DNA of 64,000 bases from Megasphaera sp. AM44-1BH (GTDB taxonomy: Bacteria > Bacillota > Negativicutes > Veillonellales > Megasphaeraceae), in NCBI RefSeq assembly GCF_003467125.1, contig NZ_QSFA01000011.1, forward strand, positions 34,004-98,003, given 5' to 3'. The position numbers and the translations under genes are program-made. The notes under the pieces are model-generated. The model searched no databases, was not told the DNA's origin, and was given only the letters and a program-made list of their open reading frames with translations. This document shows positions 24,503 to 33,273 of the stretch, piece by piece (positions within the stretch are counted from its first letter, which is position 1; each line of letters starts with the position of its first letter).

Positions 24503-25369
24503 ATGACAACAGGCCGGGTCATCAAGAATTACAATGGTTTTTATTACGTCGATACAGGAAAACAGGAGCTGGTGGAATGCCGGCGCAGAGGTAAATTGAA
24601 AGCAAAGATTCTCGTAGGGGACCAGTTATCCCTGACGATGGTGGATAACCACAAGGGCGTTATCGAGGCCGTCCTGCCACGGACGAATGCGCTCCGGCGC
24701 CCGGCGGTGGCCAATATCGACCAGATGTTCATCATCATGGCCGCCCAGTCACCGGACCCCAACCAGTTCCTGGTGGATAAAATGCTCATGACGTGTGAAT
24801 ACGCCGGCATCCATCCAAAGCTCTGCTTTAATAAGTGTGACCTGGACCGGGATACGGCAGAACAGTACCAGGCTTTTTATCAGGACTGCGGATATGACGT
24901 GTATCTCGTATCGGCCCGGACAGGGGAAGGGATAGATGCGCTTCTGCGGCTTCTGCCGCAGAAGATGACAGCCTTCGGCGGTCCGTCCGGCGTAGGAAAG
25001 TCCAGCTTGTTGTCGCGGATTCTGGGACGGGATTTGTCTGTCGGCCAGGTCAGTGAGAAAATCAAACGGGGCCGTCATACGACACGGCATTCAGAGATAC
25101 TCCGCGTAGATGATCACACCTATGTGGTTGATACGCCGGGATTCAGCTCCCTGGAATTTGAAAACCTGGAACCGAGAGAACTGATACAATTGTTCCCTGA
25201 CATGATGCCGTATACCGGTACCTGCCGGTTTAATTCGTGTCTTCATTATCATGAACCGGACTGCAGTGTCAAACAGGCTGTCACAGAAGGGGCGATAAAG
25301 GAAGAACGCTATATGACGTATTGCAAAATTTTGGAGTCTATTCTGGAAAGGAAACGATTTGCATGGTAA
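24503..25369 (+). CDS. rsgA: Ribosome small subunit-dependent GTPase RsgA
   Basis: A 288-residue circularly permuted GTPase for late 30S assembly. An N-terminal OB fold is followed by NKCDLD (G4), GGPSGVGKSSLL (G1), GRHTTRH (G2) and DTPGF (G3), so the G4-G1-G3 order is visible; the C-terminal zinc site is CRFNSCLHYHEPDC. AGAGGAGG precedes ATG 24503. The prpC-prkC-rsgA-rpe order is conserved in Firmicutes. It overlaps rpe by seven bases. Confidence 0.94.
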   Translation: MTTGRVIKNYNGFYYVDTGKQELVECRRRGKLKAKILVGDQLSLTMVDNHKGVIEAVLPRTNALRRPAVANIDQMFIIMAAQSPDPNQFLVDKMLMTCEYAGIHPKLCFNKCDLDRDTAEQYQAFYQDCGYDVYLVSARTGEGIDALLRLLPQKMTAFGGPSGVGKSSLLSRILGRDLSVGQVSEKIKRGRHTTRHSEILRVDDHTYVVDTPGFSSLEFENLEPRELIQLFPDMMPYTGTCRFNSCLHYHEPDCSVKQAVTEGAIKEERYMTYCKILESILERKRFAW

Positions 25370-26007
25370 CTATCTGTCCGTCTATTTTATCAGCCGATTT
25401 TGCCCGCCTGGCCGATGAAGTCAAAGACGTTGAAAAAGGCGGCGCTGATTATATTCACCTCGATCTGATGGATGGACATTTCGTGCCCAATCTGACCTTT
25501 GGTGTGCCCGTGATTGCCAGTCTGCGCAAGTATACGGCAGTTCCTTTTGATGCCCATCTCATGGTAGAACACCCGGAAACGTATATCGACGGGCTGAAGG
25601 CGGCTGGCGTCACCTATGTGACGGTCCATCAGGAAGCCTGTACTCATCTGGACCGGGTCATCCAGCAGATCCACGAAGCCGGTATGAAAGCAGGTGTCGC
25701 GCTCAACCCGGCAACCCCGGTCTCTTCCCTGGAATGTGTGGCCGGAATCGTCGATATGATCCTTATCATGAGTGTCAACCCCGGCTTTGGCGGTCAGACA
25801 TTCATCTCTTATGCGCTGGATAAAATCCGTGCAGCCCGGTCTCTCCTGACGAAGTGCGGCAATACGACGGCTGTCATTGAAGTCGATGGCGGTGTCAATG
25901 GCAAGACCGTCCAGGCTGTGAAAGATGCGGGAGCGGATTTCCTCGTAGCCGGCAGTGCCGTCTTTGGCGCGGCGGACAGGACCGCAGCTATTGCAGCTCT
26001 GCGCTGA
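25363..26007 (+). CDS. rpe: Ribulose-phosphate 3-epimerase
   Basis: A 214-residue TIM-barrel enzyme of the pentose phosphate pathway, interconverting ribulose-5-P and xylulose-5-P. Motifs: CPSILSADFARL, HLDLMDGHFVPNLTFG, DAHLMVEHPE, VNPGFGGQ and EVDGGVN. ATG 25363 gives the expected family length; GGAAAGGA lies upstream. Confidence 0.95.
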   Translation: MVTICPSILSADFARLADEVKDVEKGGADYIHLDLMDGHFVPNLTFGVPVIASLRKYTAVPFDAHLMVEHPETYIDGLKAAGVTYVTVHQEACTHLDRVIQQIHEAGMKAGVALNPATPVSSLECVAGIVDMILIMSVNPGFGGQTFISYALDKIRAARSLLTKCGNTTAVIEVDGGVNGKTVQAVKDAGADFLVAGSAVFGAADRTAAIAALR

Positions 26008-26020
26008 GGATATGCGGCGC

Positions 26021-26049
26021 TTGTATTTCTTTTTTTCTTATGGTAAAAT
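26021..26049 (+). promoter_or_regulatory. Putative promoter of the riboflavin operon
   Basis: TTGTAT at 26021-26026, a 17-base spacer and TAAAAT at 26044-26049, about 34 bases before the FMN aptamer. Assigned by pattern and position. Confidence 0.5.
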
Positions 26050-26082
26050 ACTTTTTGTATGAAAGAACTGAATAGAAATAGT

Positions 26083-26212
26083 CTTTGGGGCAAGGTGAGA
26101 AAGCAGGGCTTTCAATTCCTGACCGGCGGTAGAGTCCGCTAACTCCTTATCAGGAGCTGAACCGATGGGATTTCGGTACCGACAGTATAGTCTGGATGGG
26201 AAAAGACGGCAC
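26083..26212 (+). promoter_or_regulatory. FMN riboswitch (RFN element)
   Basis: The conserved blocks appear in order: GGGGCAAGGTGAGA, CTGACCGGCGGTAGAGTCCG, then GAACCGATGGGATTTCGGTACCGAC and AGTCTGGATGGGAAAAGA. These match the RFN aptamer nearly base for base. With FMN bound it should favour the terminator at 26236 and lower ribDEH transcription. Confidence 0.95.
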
Positions 26213-26235
26213 GGACGTGTGTGTTTAGTGTGCTC

Positions 26236-26276
26236 AAAAAGGCTATTGGTATGGGTATGTACCGATGGCCTTTTTT
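26236..26276 (+). terminator. FMN riboswitch expression-platform terminator
   Basis: Bases 26236-26251 pair with 26260-26275 in a 16-pair stem with two G-U pairs, ending in TTTTTT. It lies between the aptamer and ribD and no gene ends nearby, so it is the regulated terminator. Confidence 0.85.
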
Positions 26277-26305
26277 ATTTCTTTGGCAGGAAAGGAAGGA
26301 CAATC

Positions 26306-27442
26306 TTGGAACCGATAGAATATATGCAGGAAGCCCTGTCTCTGGCCAGACTGGCACTGGGATATACGTCACCCAATCCGGCTGTCGGGTGTGTCATCGT
26401 AAAAGATGGCCGGATCGTAGGACGGGGCTATCACCGCAAGGCCGGTACACCTCATGCAGAAGTATGGGCACTGCGGGAAGCGGGAGATCAGGCTGAAGGC
26501 GCGACGGTATACGTTACATTAGAACCGTGTGCCCATTATGGACGGACGCCACCCTGCGCCCGGACACTGGTAGAAAAGAAAGTGGGAAAGGTCGTCATGG
26601 CCATGCTTGATCCCAACCCCCTCGTAGCCGGGAAAGGGGCTGCTATTTTGCGGCAGGCCGGTATTCCCGTGGAAGTAGGCCTTCTTTCCCGCGAAGCAGC
26701 CCAGCTCAATGAAGTATTTATCAAAAATATGATGGTTGAAAAGCCATTTATTGCCGCTAAACTGGCTCAGAGTCTCGACGGCCGTATTGCGTCAAGAACT
26801 GGCAAATCCCAGTGGATTACTAATGAAGAAGCACGGAAGGAAGGTCATTATCTGCGCTCCATATATGATGGCATCCTCGTAGGCATCAATACGATTCTGA
26901 CGGATAATCCCCTCCTGACCTGCCGGATAGAACGGAAAGAGCAGGATGCACCGCATCAGCCGGTACGCATTGTCCTGGATACCCATGGCCGCATACCGGA
27001 AACGGCACTGGTTATTACTGATAAGACGACTGACACGATAGTCGTTACGACGACTTTGTGCCATACAGATAAGATGCGCCGTTTGAAAGAACTAGGGGTC
27101 CGCGTTGTTCTGGCCCCGCTGACAGGGGACGGTCATATCGATCTGGTACAGGCACTGGATCTGTTATGGAACGAAGGCATACGCAGTATCCTCGTGGAAG
27201 GCGGCAGTACCGTGCAGGGCAGCTTTTTTGATCACAAGCTCGTCGATAAGATATATGCTTTCGTTGGCAATAAAGTAATCGGCGGTTCACAATCGCTGCC
27301 ATCTGTTGGAGGAAAAGGCGTTGATGATCTGGCCGAATGTATGCCTCTTTCTTATGACAGTGTTAAAATGGTCGGCGATAATCTGCTGATTACCGCCTAT
27401 AATACAGAAAGGGAGGGTGCCTATGTTCACTGGCATCATTGA
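26306..27442 (+). CDS. ribD: Bifunctional riboflavin biosynthesis deaminase/reductase RibD
   Basis: A 378-residue enzyme for steps two and three of riboflavin synthesis. The N-terminal deaminase has zinc motifs PHAEVWAL and PCAHYGRTPPC; the C-terminal reductase begins near IAAKLAQSLDGRIAS and has the GGSTVQGSF motif. Start TTG 26306 is chosen for AGGAAGGA upstream and because the family begins a few residues before YMQEALSLA; ATG 26324 is the alternative. It overlaps ribE by 20 bases. Confidence 0.94.
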   Translation: MEPIEYMQEALSLARLALGYTSPNPAVGCVIVKDGRIVGRGYHRKAGTPHAEVWALREAGDQAEGATVYVTLEPCAHYGRTPPCARTLVEKKVGKVVMAMLDPNPLVAGKGAAILRQAGIPVEVGLLSREAAQLNEVFIKNMMVEKPFIAAKLAQSLDGRIASRTGKSQWITNEEARKEGHYLRSIYDGILVGINTILTDNPLLTCRIERKEQDAPHQPVRIVLDTHGRIPETALVITDKTTDTIVVTTTLCHTDKMRRLKELGVRVVLAPLTGDGHIDLVQALDLLWNEGIRSILVEGGSTVQGSFFDHKLVDKIYAFVGNKVIGGSQSLPSVGGKGVDDLAECMPLSYDSVKMVGDNLLITAYNTEREGAYVHWHH

Positions 27443-28067
27443 GGAACTGGGGACAATCCGTGCTATGGACCGGCGTACGGACTCCATTGTCCTCACCATA
27501 GAAGCCCATACGGTGCTGGAAGGTACCCGCATCGGCGATAGTATTGCCGTCAACGGCGTCTGCCTGACGGTGACATCCCTGACTGATACATCGTTTACGG
27601 CAGATGTCATGCATGAAACGATGCGCCGGACGTCATTCTGCGAGCTTCGTACAGGATCATCGGTCAATCTGGAACGGGCAATGCAGGTCGGCGGTCGTTT
27701 GGGCGGGCACATCGTCAGTGGCCATATTGACGGTACGGGTCATGTATCGCGTGTAGAAAATGACGGGATTGCCCGGGTCATCACCATTTCTATTCCCAGA
27801 GATATAGCCCCCTTTATCGTAGAAAAAGGCTCTATTACCATTGATGGAATCAGCCTGACCGTCGTCTCTGCCGGCAGCAGTCAGTTTTCCGTATCCATCA
27901 TTCCCCATACGATGAGCCATACGACGTTGATGGATAAGCATCCCGGTGCCATCGTGAATCTGGAGACGGATATTGTCGGTAAATACATTCATCGCTTCAT
28001 GGAAACAGGTCCTGCAGAAAGCCGGAAAGGCGTCACTATGGAAATGCTGTTGGAAAATGGATTTTAA
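27423..28067 (+). CDS. ribE: Riboflavin synthase alpha subunit
   Basis: A 214-residue protein of two lumazine-binding repeats: MFTGIIEELG with AVNGVCLTVTSL in the first, GHIVSGHIDGTG with TIDGISLTVVSA in the second. It dismutates 6,7-dimethyl-8-ribityllumazine to riboflavin. ATG 27423 follows AGGGAGGG within the ribD end, so translation is coupled. Confidence 0.95.
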   Translation: MFTGIIEELGTIRAMDRRTDSIVLTIEAHTVLEGTRIGDSIAVNGVCLTVTSLTDTSFTADVMHETMRRTSFCELRTGSSVNLERAMQVGGRLGGHIVSGHIDGTGHVSRVENDGIARVITISIPRDIAPFIVEKGSITIDGISLTVVSAGSSQFSVSIIPHTMSHTTLMDKHPGAIVNLETDIVGKYIHRFMETGPAESRKGVTMEMLLENGF

Positions 28068-28112
28068 CATATCCCAAAGTTTACTATATTAATCATTAGG
28101 AGAGTGGTACGA

Positions 28113-28577
28113 ATGGTACAAGTAAAAGAAGGTAAATTAATAGGTTCTGGTATTAAAGTAGGGATTGTCGTTGCCCGTTTCAATGAATTCATCTGCAGCC
28201 GTCTTCTCGGCGGCGCCTATGATGCGCTGAAACGTCACGGCGTGGCTGATGATGACATTACGACAGCCTGGGTTCCCGGTTCCTTTGAAATTCCCCTCAT
28301 TGCCCAGAAGATGGCAGAATCGGGCAAATACGATGCCGTCATCTGCCTGGGAGCCGTCATCCGCGGGGCAACCAGCCATTATGACTTGGTATGCAACGAA
28401 GCAGCCAAAGGGATTGCCCAGGCAAGCCTCAAGACAGGCGTTCCTGTCCTGTTTGGCGTCATTACGACAGAAAATATCGAACAGGCCATCGAACGGGCTG
28501 GTACGAAGGCTGGTAATAAAGGCTTTGACGTGGCAACCAGCGCCATTGAAATGGTCAACCTCATTAAAGAATTATAA
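28113..28577 (+). CDS. ribH: 6,7-dimethyl-8-ribityllumazine synthase
   Basis: A 154-residue protein that condenses the uracil intermediate with dihydroxybutanone phosphate. Motifs: VARFNEFICSRLL, VPGSFEIPLIAQKMA and GAVIRGATSHYD with the catalytic His. ATG 28113 follows TAGGAGAG with nine bases spacing. In most Firmicutes ribBA stands between ribE and ribH; here only 45 bases separate them. Confidence 0.95.
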   Translation: MVQVKEGKLIGSGIKVGIVVARFNEFICSRLLGGAYDALKRHGVADDDITTAWVPGSFEIPLIAQKMAESGKYDAVICLGAVIRGATSHYDLVCNEAAKGIAQASLKTGVPVLFGVITTENIEQAIERAGTKAGNKGFDVATSAIEMVNLIKEL

Positions 28578-28583
28578 GCACAG

Positions 28584-28624
28584 AAACGCTGCACGCCAGA
28601 TGATGGTGTGCAGCGTTTTACGTA
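28584..28624 (+). terminator. Terminator after ribH
   Basis: AAACGCTGCACGCC (28584-28597) pairs with 28606-28619 with one G-U, seven- to eight-base loop, then a short T run. It lies between the convergent ribH and DUF6173 genes. Confidence 0.75.
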
Positions 28625-28653
28625 GCAGTTTTTCTATAGAGTGGTATCCTCGT

Positions 28654-29124
28654 TCAGTCCGTATCGTCTTCAATATCCGGCTCCGGACTGGTCGTAAAAC
28701 CGATAACCCGGCGTGGTTCTTCCGGATTGCTGCGTTTGACTGCGACGAGTAGCAGGTTCAGCTGGGACAGGTGCTGGACCAGTTCGACGCGGGAACCGTC
28801 TTCCAGTTCTCCGTAAAACACGATCATATTCGGATCCCAATAGCCAACATCCTGGATAGAAAAGGTGATATTGCCGGCCGATACGAGGCGGCCGCCGGCC
28901 TGCAGATCGTCTGGCAGGTCTTCTTCAAATTTATTGATTAATGTGACTACCCGTTTGTACATATCCGAAGCCAGATAAGGAGTTTCCGGATCTTCCTCCT
29001 CATCGGTCGTCCCGGCGGGATTGACCAGGACCAGCTTGGTATCTTCGTCTTCCGCCTTTGCCGTATTCTTCAGGACCGGATCTGCTGCCACAGGTTCTGT
29101 AGCTGTTTTCGGTTTTTCTGTCAT
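28654..29124 (-). CDS. DUF6173 family protein
   Basis: A 156-residue soluble protein. The first ~60 residues are polar and acidic and look disordered; the rest has DMYKRVVTLINKFEEDL, GGRLVSAGNITFSIQDVGYW, MIVFYGEL, LVQHLSQLNLLLVAVKR and PRRVIGF, which I recognise as the DUF6173 pattern. Function unknown. The ATG at 29124 is set by AGGAGG eight to thirteen bases upstream. It is alone on the - strand between ribH and hslO. Confidence 0.65.
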   Translation of the reverse strand: MTEKPKTATEPVAADPVLKNTAKAEDEDTKLVLVNPAGTTDEEEDPETPYLASDMYKRVVTLINKFEEDLPDDLQAGGRLVSAGNITFSIQDVGYWDPNMIVFYGELEDGSRVELVQHLSQLNLLLVAVKRSNPEEPRRVIGFTTSPEPDIEDDTD

Positions 29125-29269
29125 ATAGAGTCCTCCTCTCTGCATTTTGTTTATATATCTTATTTCGACGACACACAGTCTGATTCCTGCTATAGGAGAT
29201 GACTAGTATTTTCCGTACCGGAATAGTATAATATAAAGTACCTTATTACGGAGAAAGGATACATTATTT

Positions 29270-30151
29270 ATGCACATAGAAGATAAAATTATACATTATA
29301 CATCAGACGAACTGATTCGTGTTTCTGTGGCAGTGACGCGCACGATTACACAGAAAGCCCGGACCTGCCACAACTTGTCTCCTGTGGCGGCAGCAGCCCT
29401 GGGCCGGGCCATGACCGGGTCGGTCCTGCTCGCCGGAGATTATAAGAACCATGAAGGCGTATCGCTGAAATTTAACGGTGACGGCCCGCTGGGAGCCGTT
29501 CATGCCGACTGCTTCGATTCCCGTTATGTCAGAGGATACGTGGATCATCCGCAACTGGATATTCCACTCAAGCCGAATGGAAAACTCGACGTCAGCGGAG
29601 CCGTGGGACAGCATGGGCAGCTTTCAGTGACACGGTTTACACCGGAAAAAATGACCTATACCAGTCAGGCCGAACTCGTATCGGGAGAAATTGCCGAAGA
29701 CCTGGCCTATTATCTCCTTACGTCAGAACAGGTCCCCTCGACAATCAGCCTGGGCGTGCTCGTAGCGCGGGATTATTCCATTGCTGCGTCGGGCGGATTC
29801 CTGGTGCAGGCTCTTCCCGGGGCAAAGGATGAAGATCTGGCACGGGTAGAAGCCAATATCACCTGTATAGGGCCGATTACGTCGTACCTTAGCAATCATC
29901 CCGACGGAGAAGAACTGGCCGGCATTATTCTGGGCGGCATGCATTATAAAGAATTGTACCGGCAACCTTTGTCGTGGCGCTGTACCTGCTCTCGGGACCG
30001 AATTAAAAATGTGCTCATGTCGTTGCGCCCGGCCGATAAAGAAGAATTGCTGAAGGATCCGCAGGTAGAGATGACCTGTCAGTACTGCGGTGCCAGATAT
30101 GTCATCAGCCATGACGAGCTGGCGGCGATGTTCAAACAGAAAGAGACGTGA
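29270..30151 (+). CDS. hslO: Redox-regulated chaperone Hsp33
   Basis: A 293-residue holdase chaperone activated by oxidation. The C-terminal zinc centre has CTCSRD and CQYCGARY (CxC...CxxC), the four cysteines that form disulfides on stress. The N-terminal domain has RTITQKARTCHNLSP, GDGPLGAVHADC and GGFLVQALPGA. Start ATG 29270 follows GGAGAAAGG; TATAAT at 29227-29232 may be its -10 box. Confidence 0.94.
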   Translation: MHIEDKIIHYTSDELIRVSVAVTRTITQKARTCHNLSPVAAAALGRAMTGSVLLAGDYKNHEGVSLKFNGDGPLGAVHADCFDSRYVRGYVDHPQLDIPLKPNGKLDVSGAVGQHGQLSVTRFTPEKMTYTSQAELVSGEIAEDLAYYLLTSEQVPSTISLGVLVARDYSIAASGGFLVQALPGAKDEDLARVEANITCIGPITSYLSNHPDGEELAGIILGGMHYKELYRQPLSWRCTCSRDRIKNVLMSLRPADKEELLKDPQVEMTCQYCGARYVISHDELAAMFKQKET

Positions 30152-30157
30152 TATTTT

Positions 30158-30952
30158 ATGGGACATATTGCTATTATCGGGGGGACAGGCATTTGTGACC
30201 CGACGATGCTGGACCATGTAACGTCGGGGCAGATGGAAAATTATTATGGCACGATCCGCTATACGCGGGGGACGTACAAAGGGAAAGAAATCATCTTCCT
30301 GGCACGCCATGGCAAATACCATTCCATTCCTCCCCATCTCATCAATTACAGGGCCAATATCCTGGGGTTAAAGAAATTGGGCGTGACGACCATTTTGTCA
30401 ACGACTGCCGTAGGGGCCATCAACCGGGACTACGAGCCCGATGAATTTGTCCTTCCCGATCAGTTTATTGATTTTACCAGTCACTCCCGTCATGGTTCGT
30501 TTTTTGATGGCGGCAGCAATGGCGTCGTCCATGTCGATATGACCGAGCCGTACTGTCCGTCTCTGCGGGAGACGGTTGTACAGGCGGCCCAGGACCTGTC
30601 GTATGCGCTTCATCCGGCAGGCACCTATGTCTGTACGGAAGGTCCGCGGTTTGAAACGCCGGCTGAAATCAAGATGTTTGATAAATTAGGCGGCGATATC
30701 GTGGGCATGACAAATGTGCCGGAAGTGTGTCTGGCACGGGAAGCAGAAATGTGTTATGCGACTATTTCTATGGTCACTAATTACGCCGCCGGGATTTCCC
30801 CGGTTCCGCTGACCCACGCAGAAGTAGTCGAAAAAATGGTGCAGAATTCGAAGCGCCTGCGCAAACTGGTCATGCATACCGTAGATTTGTACGATGACCG
30901 TGATTGTTCGTGCCGTCATACGTTGAAAGATTATGGAGGTTTTTCAGTCTGA
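30158..30952 (+). CDS. S-methyl-5'-thioinosine / purine nucleoside phosphorylase
   Basis: A 264-residue member of the MTAP/PNP family. IGGTGICDP, LARHGKYHSIPPHLINYRANI, TTAVGAI, EGPRFETPAEI and VGMTNVPEV are family blocks. The base-recognition segment reads MVTNYAAG, with Asn where 6-aminopurine-specific human MTAP has Asp in TDYD; together with a deaminase (mtaD) in the same operon this points to methylthioinosine or another 6-oxopurine substrate, giving methylthioribose-1-phosphate for MtnA. The substrate remains an inference. Confidence 0.8.
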   Translation: MGHIAIIGGTGICDPTMLDHVTSGQMENYYGTIRYTRGTYKGKEIIFLARHGKYHSIPPHLINYRANILGLKKLGVTTILSTTAVGAINRDYEPDEFVLPDQFIDFTSHSRHGSFFDGGSNGVVHVDMTEPYCPSLRETVVQAAQDLSYALHPAGTYVCTEGPRFETPAEIKMFDKLGGDIVGMTNVPEVCLAREAEMCYATISMVTNYAAGISPVPLTHAEVVEKMVQNSKRLRKLVMHTVDLYDDRDCSCRHTLKDYGGFSV

Positions 30953-32010
30953 TGAAAACGTTAGCTTGGAAAAACCATACCCTGCAGCTTCTTGACCAGA
31001 CACGGCTGCCGGGAGAAAAACGGTATCTTTGCTGTACCCGCTGGCAGGAAGTACGCGACGCCATCCGCGTCCTGGCTGTCCGGGGAGCTCCCGCTATAGG
31101 AGTAGCAGCCGCTTATGGGATGGTACTGGCTGCCCGTGACATCGCATCAGCCGGTCCGGATAAACGGCAGTTTGAAGTGCAGCTGGAAGAAGCCGGACGG
31201 GGACTGGACGGGGCAAGGCCGACAGCAGTCAATCTCCACTGGGCAGTACAGAAGCAGATGAACCTGGCCAGAAAGACATTATCCTCCCACACAGTGGCAG
31301 AAACGGCAGATGTACTGGAACAATCAGCTTGTGCCACTGAGCAGGATGATGCGGAAATGGACCGCCACATGGGACAATTCGGAGCAGCAGAACTGGGAAG
31401 GAGCCGGCATCCTCTGACCATCCTGACCCATTGCAATGCAGGAGCGCTGGCTACAGCCGGTATCGGAACAGCACTGGGCGTTATCCGGACTCTCCATGAA
31501 GAGGGACTCATCCACCGCGTCTATGCCGATGAAACGAGGCCGCTGCTCCAGGGGGCACGCCTCACGGTGACAGAACTTATGGAAGACCAGATCCCGGTGA
31601 CACTCATTACCGATAATATGGCTGCCTGGGTCATGAAGACGAAAGGCATAAACGCTGTGATTGTCGGAGCGGACCGCATCGCTGCCAACGGTGATACGGC
31701 CAATAAAATCGGCACCTATGGCGTCGCGGTCCTGGCCCGTGCCCACGGCATCCCTTTTTATGTGGCAGCACCGGCTTCTACCTTTGATCTGACCCTGTCC
31801 GATGGGACGGCAATCCCGATAGAGGAACGAAATCATGATGAAGTGCGCCGTCTGAGCGGAATCCTGACGACCCGGCCCGATGTAGACGTGTTCAATCCCG
31901 CCTTTGACGTAACGCCTCATGACTATATTACAGGCATTATTACAGAAAGAGGCATCATCCATCATCCCGATGCCGCCAGTCTGACAGCATTTTTTAGAAA
32001 AGAGGGTTAA
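30952..32010 (+). CDS. mtnA: S-methyl-5-thioribose-1-phosphate isomerase
   Basis: A 352-residue isomerase that converts methylthioribose-1-P to methylthioribulose-1-P. Motifs: VRGAPAIGVAAAYG, HCNAGALATAGIGTALGVI with the catalytic Cys, and VGADRIAANGDTANKIGTY with the catalytic Asp. ATG 30952 shares one base with the stop of the phosphorylase. GGAGG lies 10-15 bases upstream. A ribose-1-phosphate isomerase role is possible but the direct neighbours support thiomethyl salvage. Confidence 0.92.
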   Translation: MKTLAWKNHTLQLLDQTRLPGEKRYLCCTRWQEVRDAIRVLAVRGAPAIGVAAAYGMVLAARDIASAGPDKRQFEVQLEEAGRGLDGARPTAVNLHWAVQKQMNLARKTLSSHTVAETADVLEQSACATEQDDAEMDRHMGQFGAAELGRSRHPLTILTHCNAGALATAGIGTALGVIRTLHEEGLIHRVYADETRPLLQGARLTVTELMEDQIPVTLITDNMAAWVMKTKGINAVIVGADRIAANGDTANKIGTYGVAVLARAHGIPFYVAAPASTFDLTLSDGTAIPIEERNHDEVRRLSGILTTRPDVDVFNPAFDVTPHDYITGIITERGIIHHPDAASLTAFFRKEG

Positions 32011-32015
32011 TAATT

Positions 32016-33257
32016 ATGGAATCTATTATTCGCGACATCTCACTTGCTAAAAGCGGTCATGAAAAAATCAGCTGGGTAGACCGGCACATGCCGGCATTAA
32101 ATGCCATTGGCGACCAACTGAAGAAAGACCAGACCTTTAAAGGGAAGACCATCTGCGTCAGCGTCCATCTGGAAGCCAAGACGGCCTATCTGGCTGAAGT
32201 ACTGCACCGGGCCGGAGCCAACGTCATCGTTACGGGCAGCAATCCTCTGTCCACACAGGATGATGTAGCGGCAGCTCTGGTAGAAGATGGTCTGACCGTT
32301 TATGCCTGGTATGGTGCGACGGATGAAGAATATTTTGGCTTCCTCAATAAGTCTCTGGACCATCATCCCGATATCATCATTGATGATGGCGGAGATCAGG
32401 TCCATCTCCTGCACACGACACGGGCTGATGCCATGGAAAACCTTCTGGGTGGCACGGAAGAAACGACGACCGGGGTTAACCGTCTCCATGGACTGGATAA
32501 AGCAGGGGCGTTGAAGTTCCCCATGATAGCGGCGAACGATTCGTACTGCAAATACCTCTTTGATAACCGCTATGGTACAGGTCAGTCTACGTGGGATGGA
32601 ATCATGCGTACGACCAATCTGACCGTCGTGGGCAAGCGCGTCGTCGTCGCCGGCTATGGCTGGTGCGGCAAAGGTTGTGCCATGCGAGCCAAAGGCCTGG
32701 GAGCTCATGTCATAGTCACCGAAGTAGACCCTATCAAAGCGATTGAAGCCGTCTTTGACGGATTTGAAGTCATGCCTATGGCAGAAGCGGCTAAAGTAGG
32801 GGATATTTTTGTTACCCTGACGGGTGATAAAGATGTCATCCGTGGAGAACATATGAAGAACATGAAAGATGGCGTCGTCCTGGCCAATGCCGGTCATTTT
32901 GATGTCGAAATCAACAAACCGGAACTGGAAGCCCTGGCAGTACGCCATTTTGAAGCCCGCCACAATATCGAAGGATACGAACTTCCCAATGGACACGTTA
33001 TCAATCTTCTGGCTGAAGGGCGCCTGGTCAATCTGGCTGCTGGCGATGGTCATCCTGCAGAAATCATGGATTTGTCCTTTGCCGTGCAGGCCCTGGCTGC
33101 CAAATACATTCTGGAACATCACGCCGAACTGGGAAATCACGTATACGTCCTGCCTCATGAAATCGACACGGAAATCGCCAAGATTAAATTAGCCTCTATG
33201 GGATATGCCATCGATACGTTGTCAGAAGAACAGCGCAAATACCTCAATCTGGACTAA
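32016..33257 (+). CDS. ahcY: Adenosylhomocysteinase
   Basis: A 413-residue NAD-dependent enzyme splitting S-adenosylhomocysteine to adenosine and homocysteine. The substrate-binding half has TGSNPLSTQDDVAAAL and DDGGDQVHLLH; the NAD site is VVVAGYGWCGKGCAMRAKG. C-terminal NLAAGDGHPAEIMDLSFAVQA is typical. GAGGG before ATG 32016; five bases after mtnA. Confidence 0.94.
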   Translation: MESIIRDISLAKSGHEKISWVDRHMPALNAIGDQLKKDQTFKGKTICVSVHLEAKTAYLAEVLHRAGANVIVTGSNPLSTQDDVAAALVEDGLTVYAWYGATDEEYFGFLNKSLDHHPDIIIDDGGDQVHLLHTTRADAMENLLGGTEETTTGVNRLHGLDKAGALKFPMIAANDSYCKYLFDNRYGTGQSTWDGIMRTTNLTVVGKRVVVAGYGWCGKGCAMRAKGLGAHVIVTEVDPIKAIEAVFDGFEVMPMAEAAKVGDIFVTLTGDKDVIRGEHMKNMKDGVVLANAGHFDVEINKPELEALAVRHFEARHNIEGYELPNGHVINLLAEGRLVNLAAGDGHPAEIMDLSFAVQALAAKYILEHHAELGNHVYVLPHEIDTEIAKIKLASMGYAIDTLSEEQRKYLNLD

Positions 33258-33273
33258 GGGGGCCGTGACAGGG

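Noticed and set aside
32097..33158. 353-codon - strand frame opposite ahcY
   Set aside because: Antisense shadow of a full-length housekeeping gene, low-complexity composition, no start signal.
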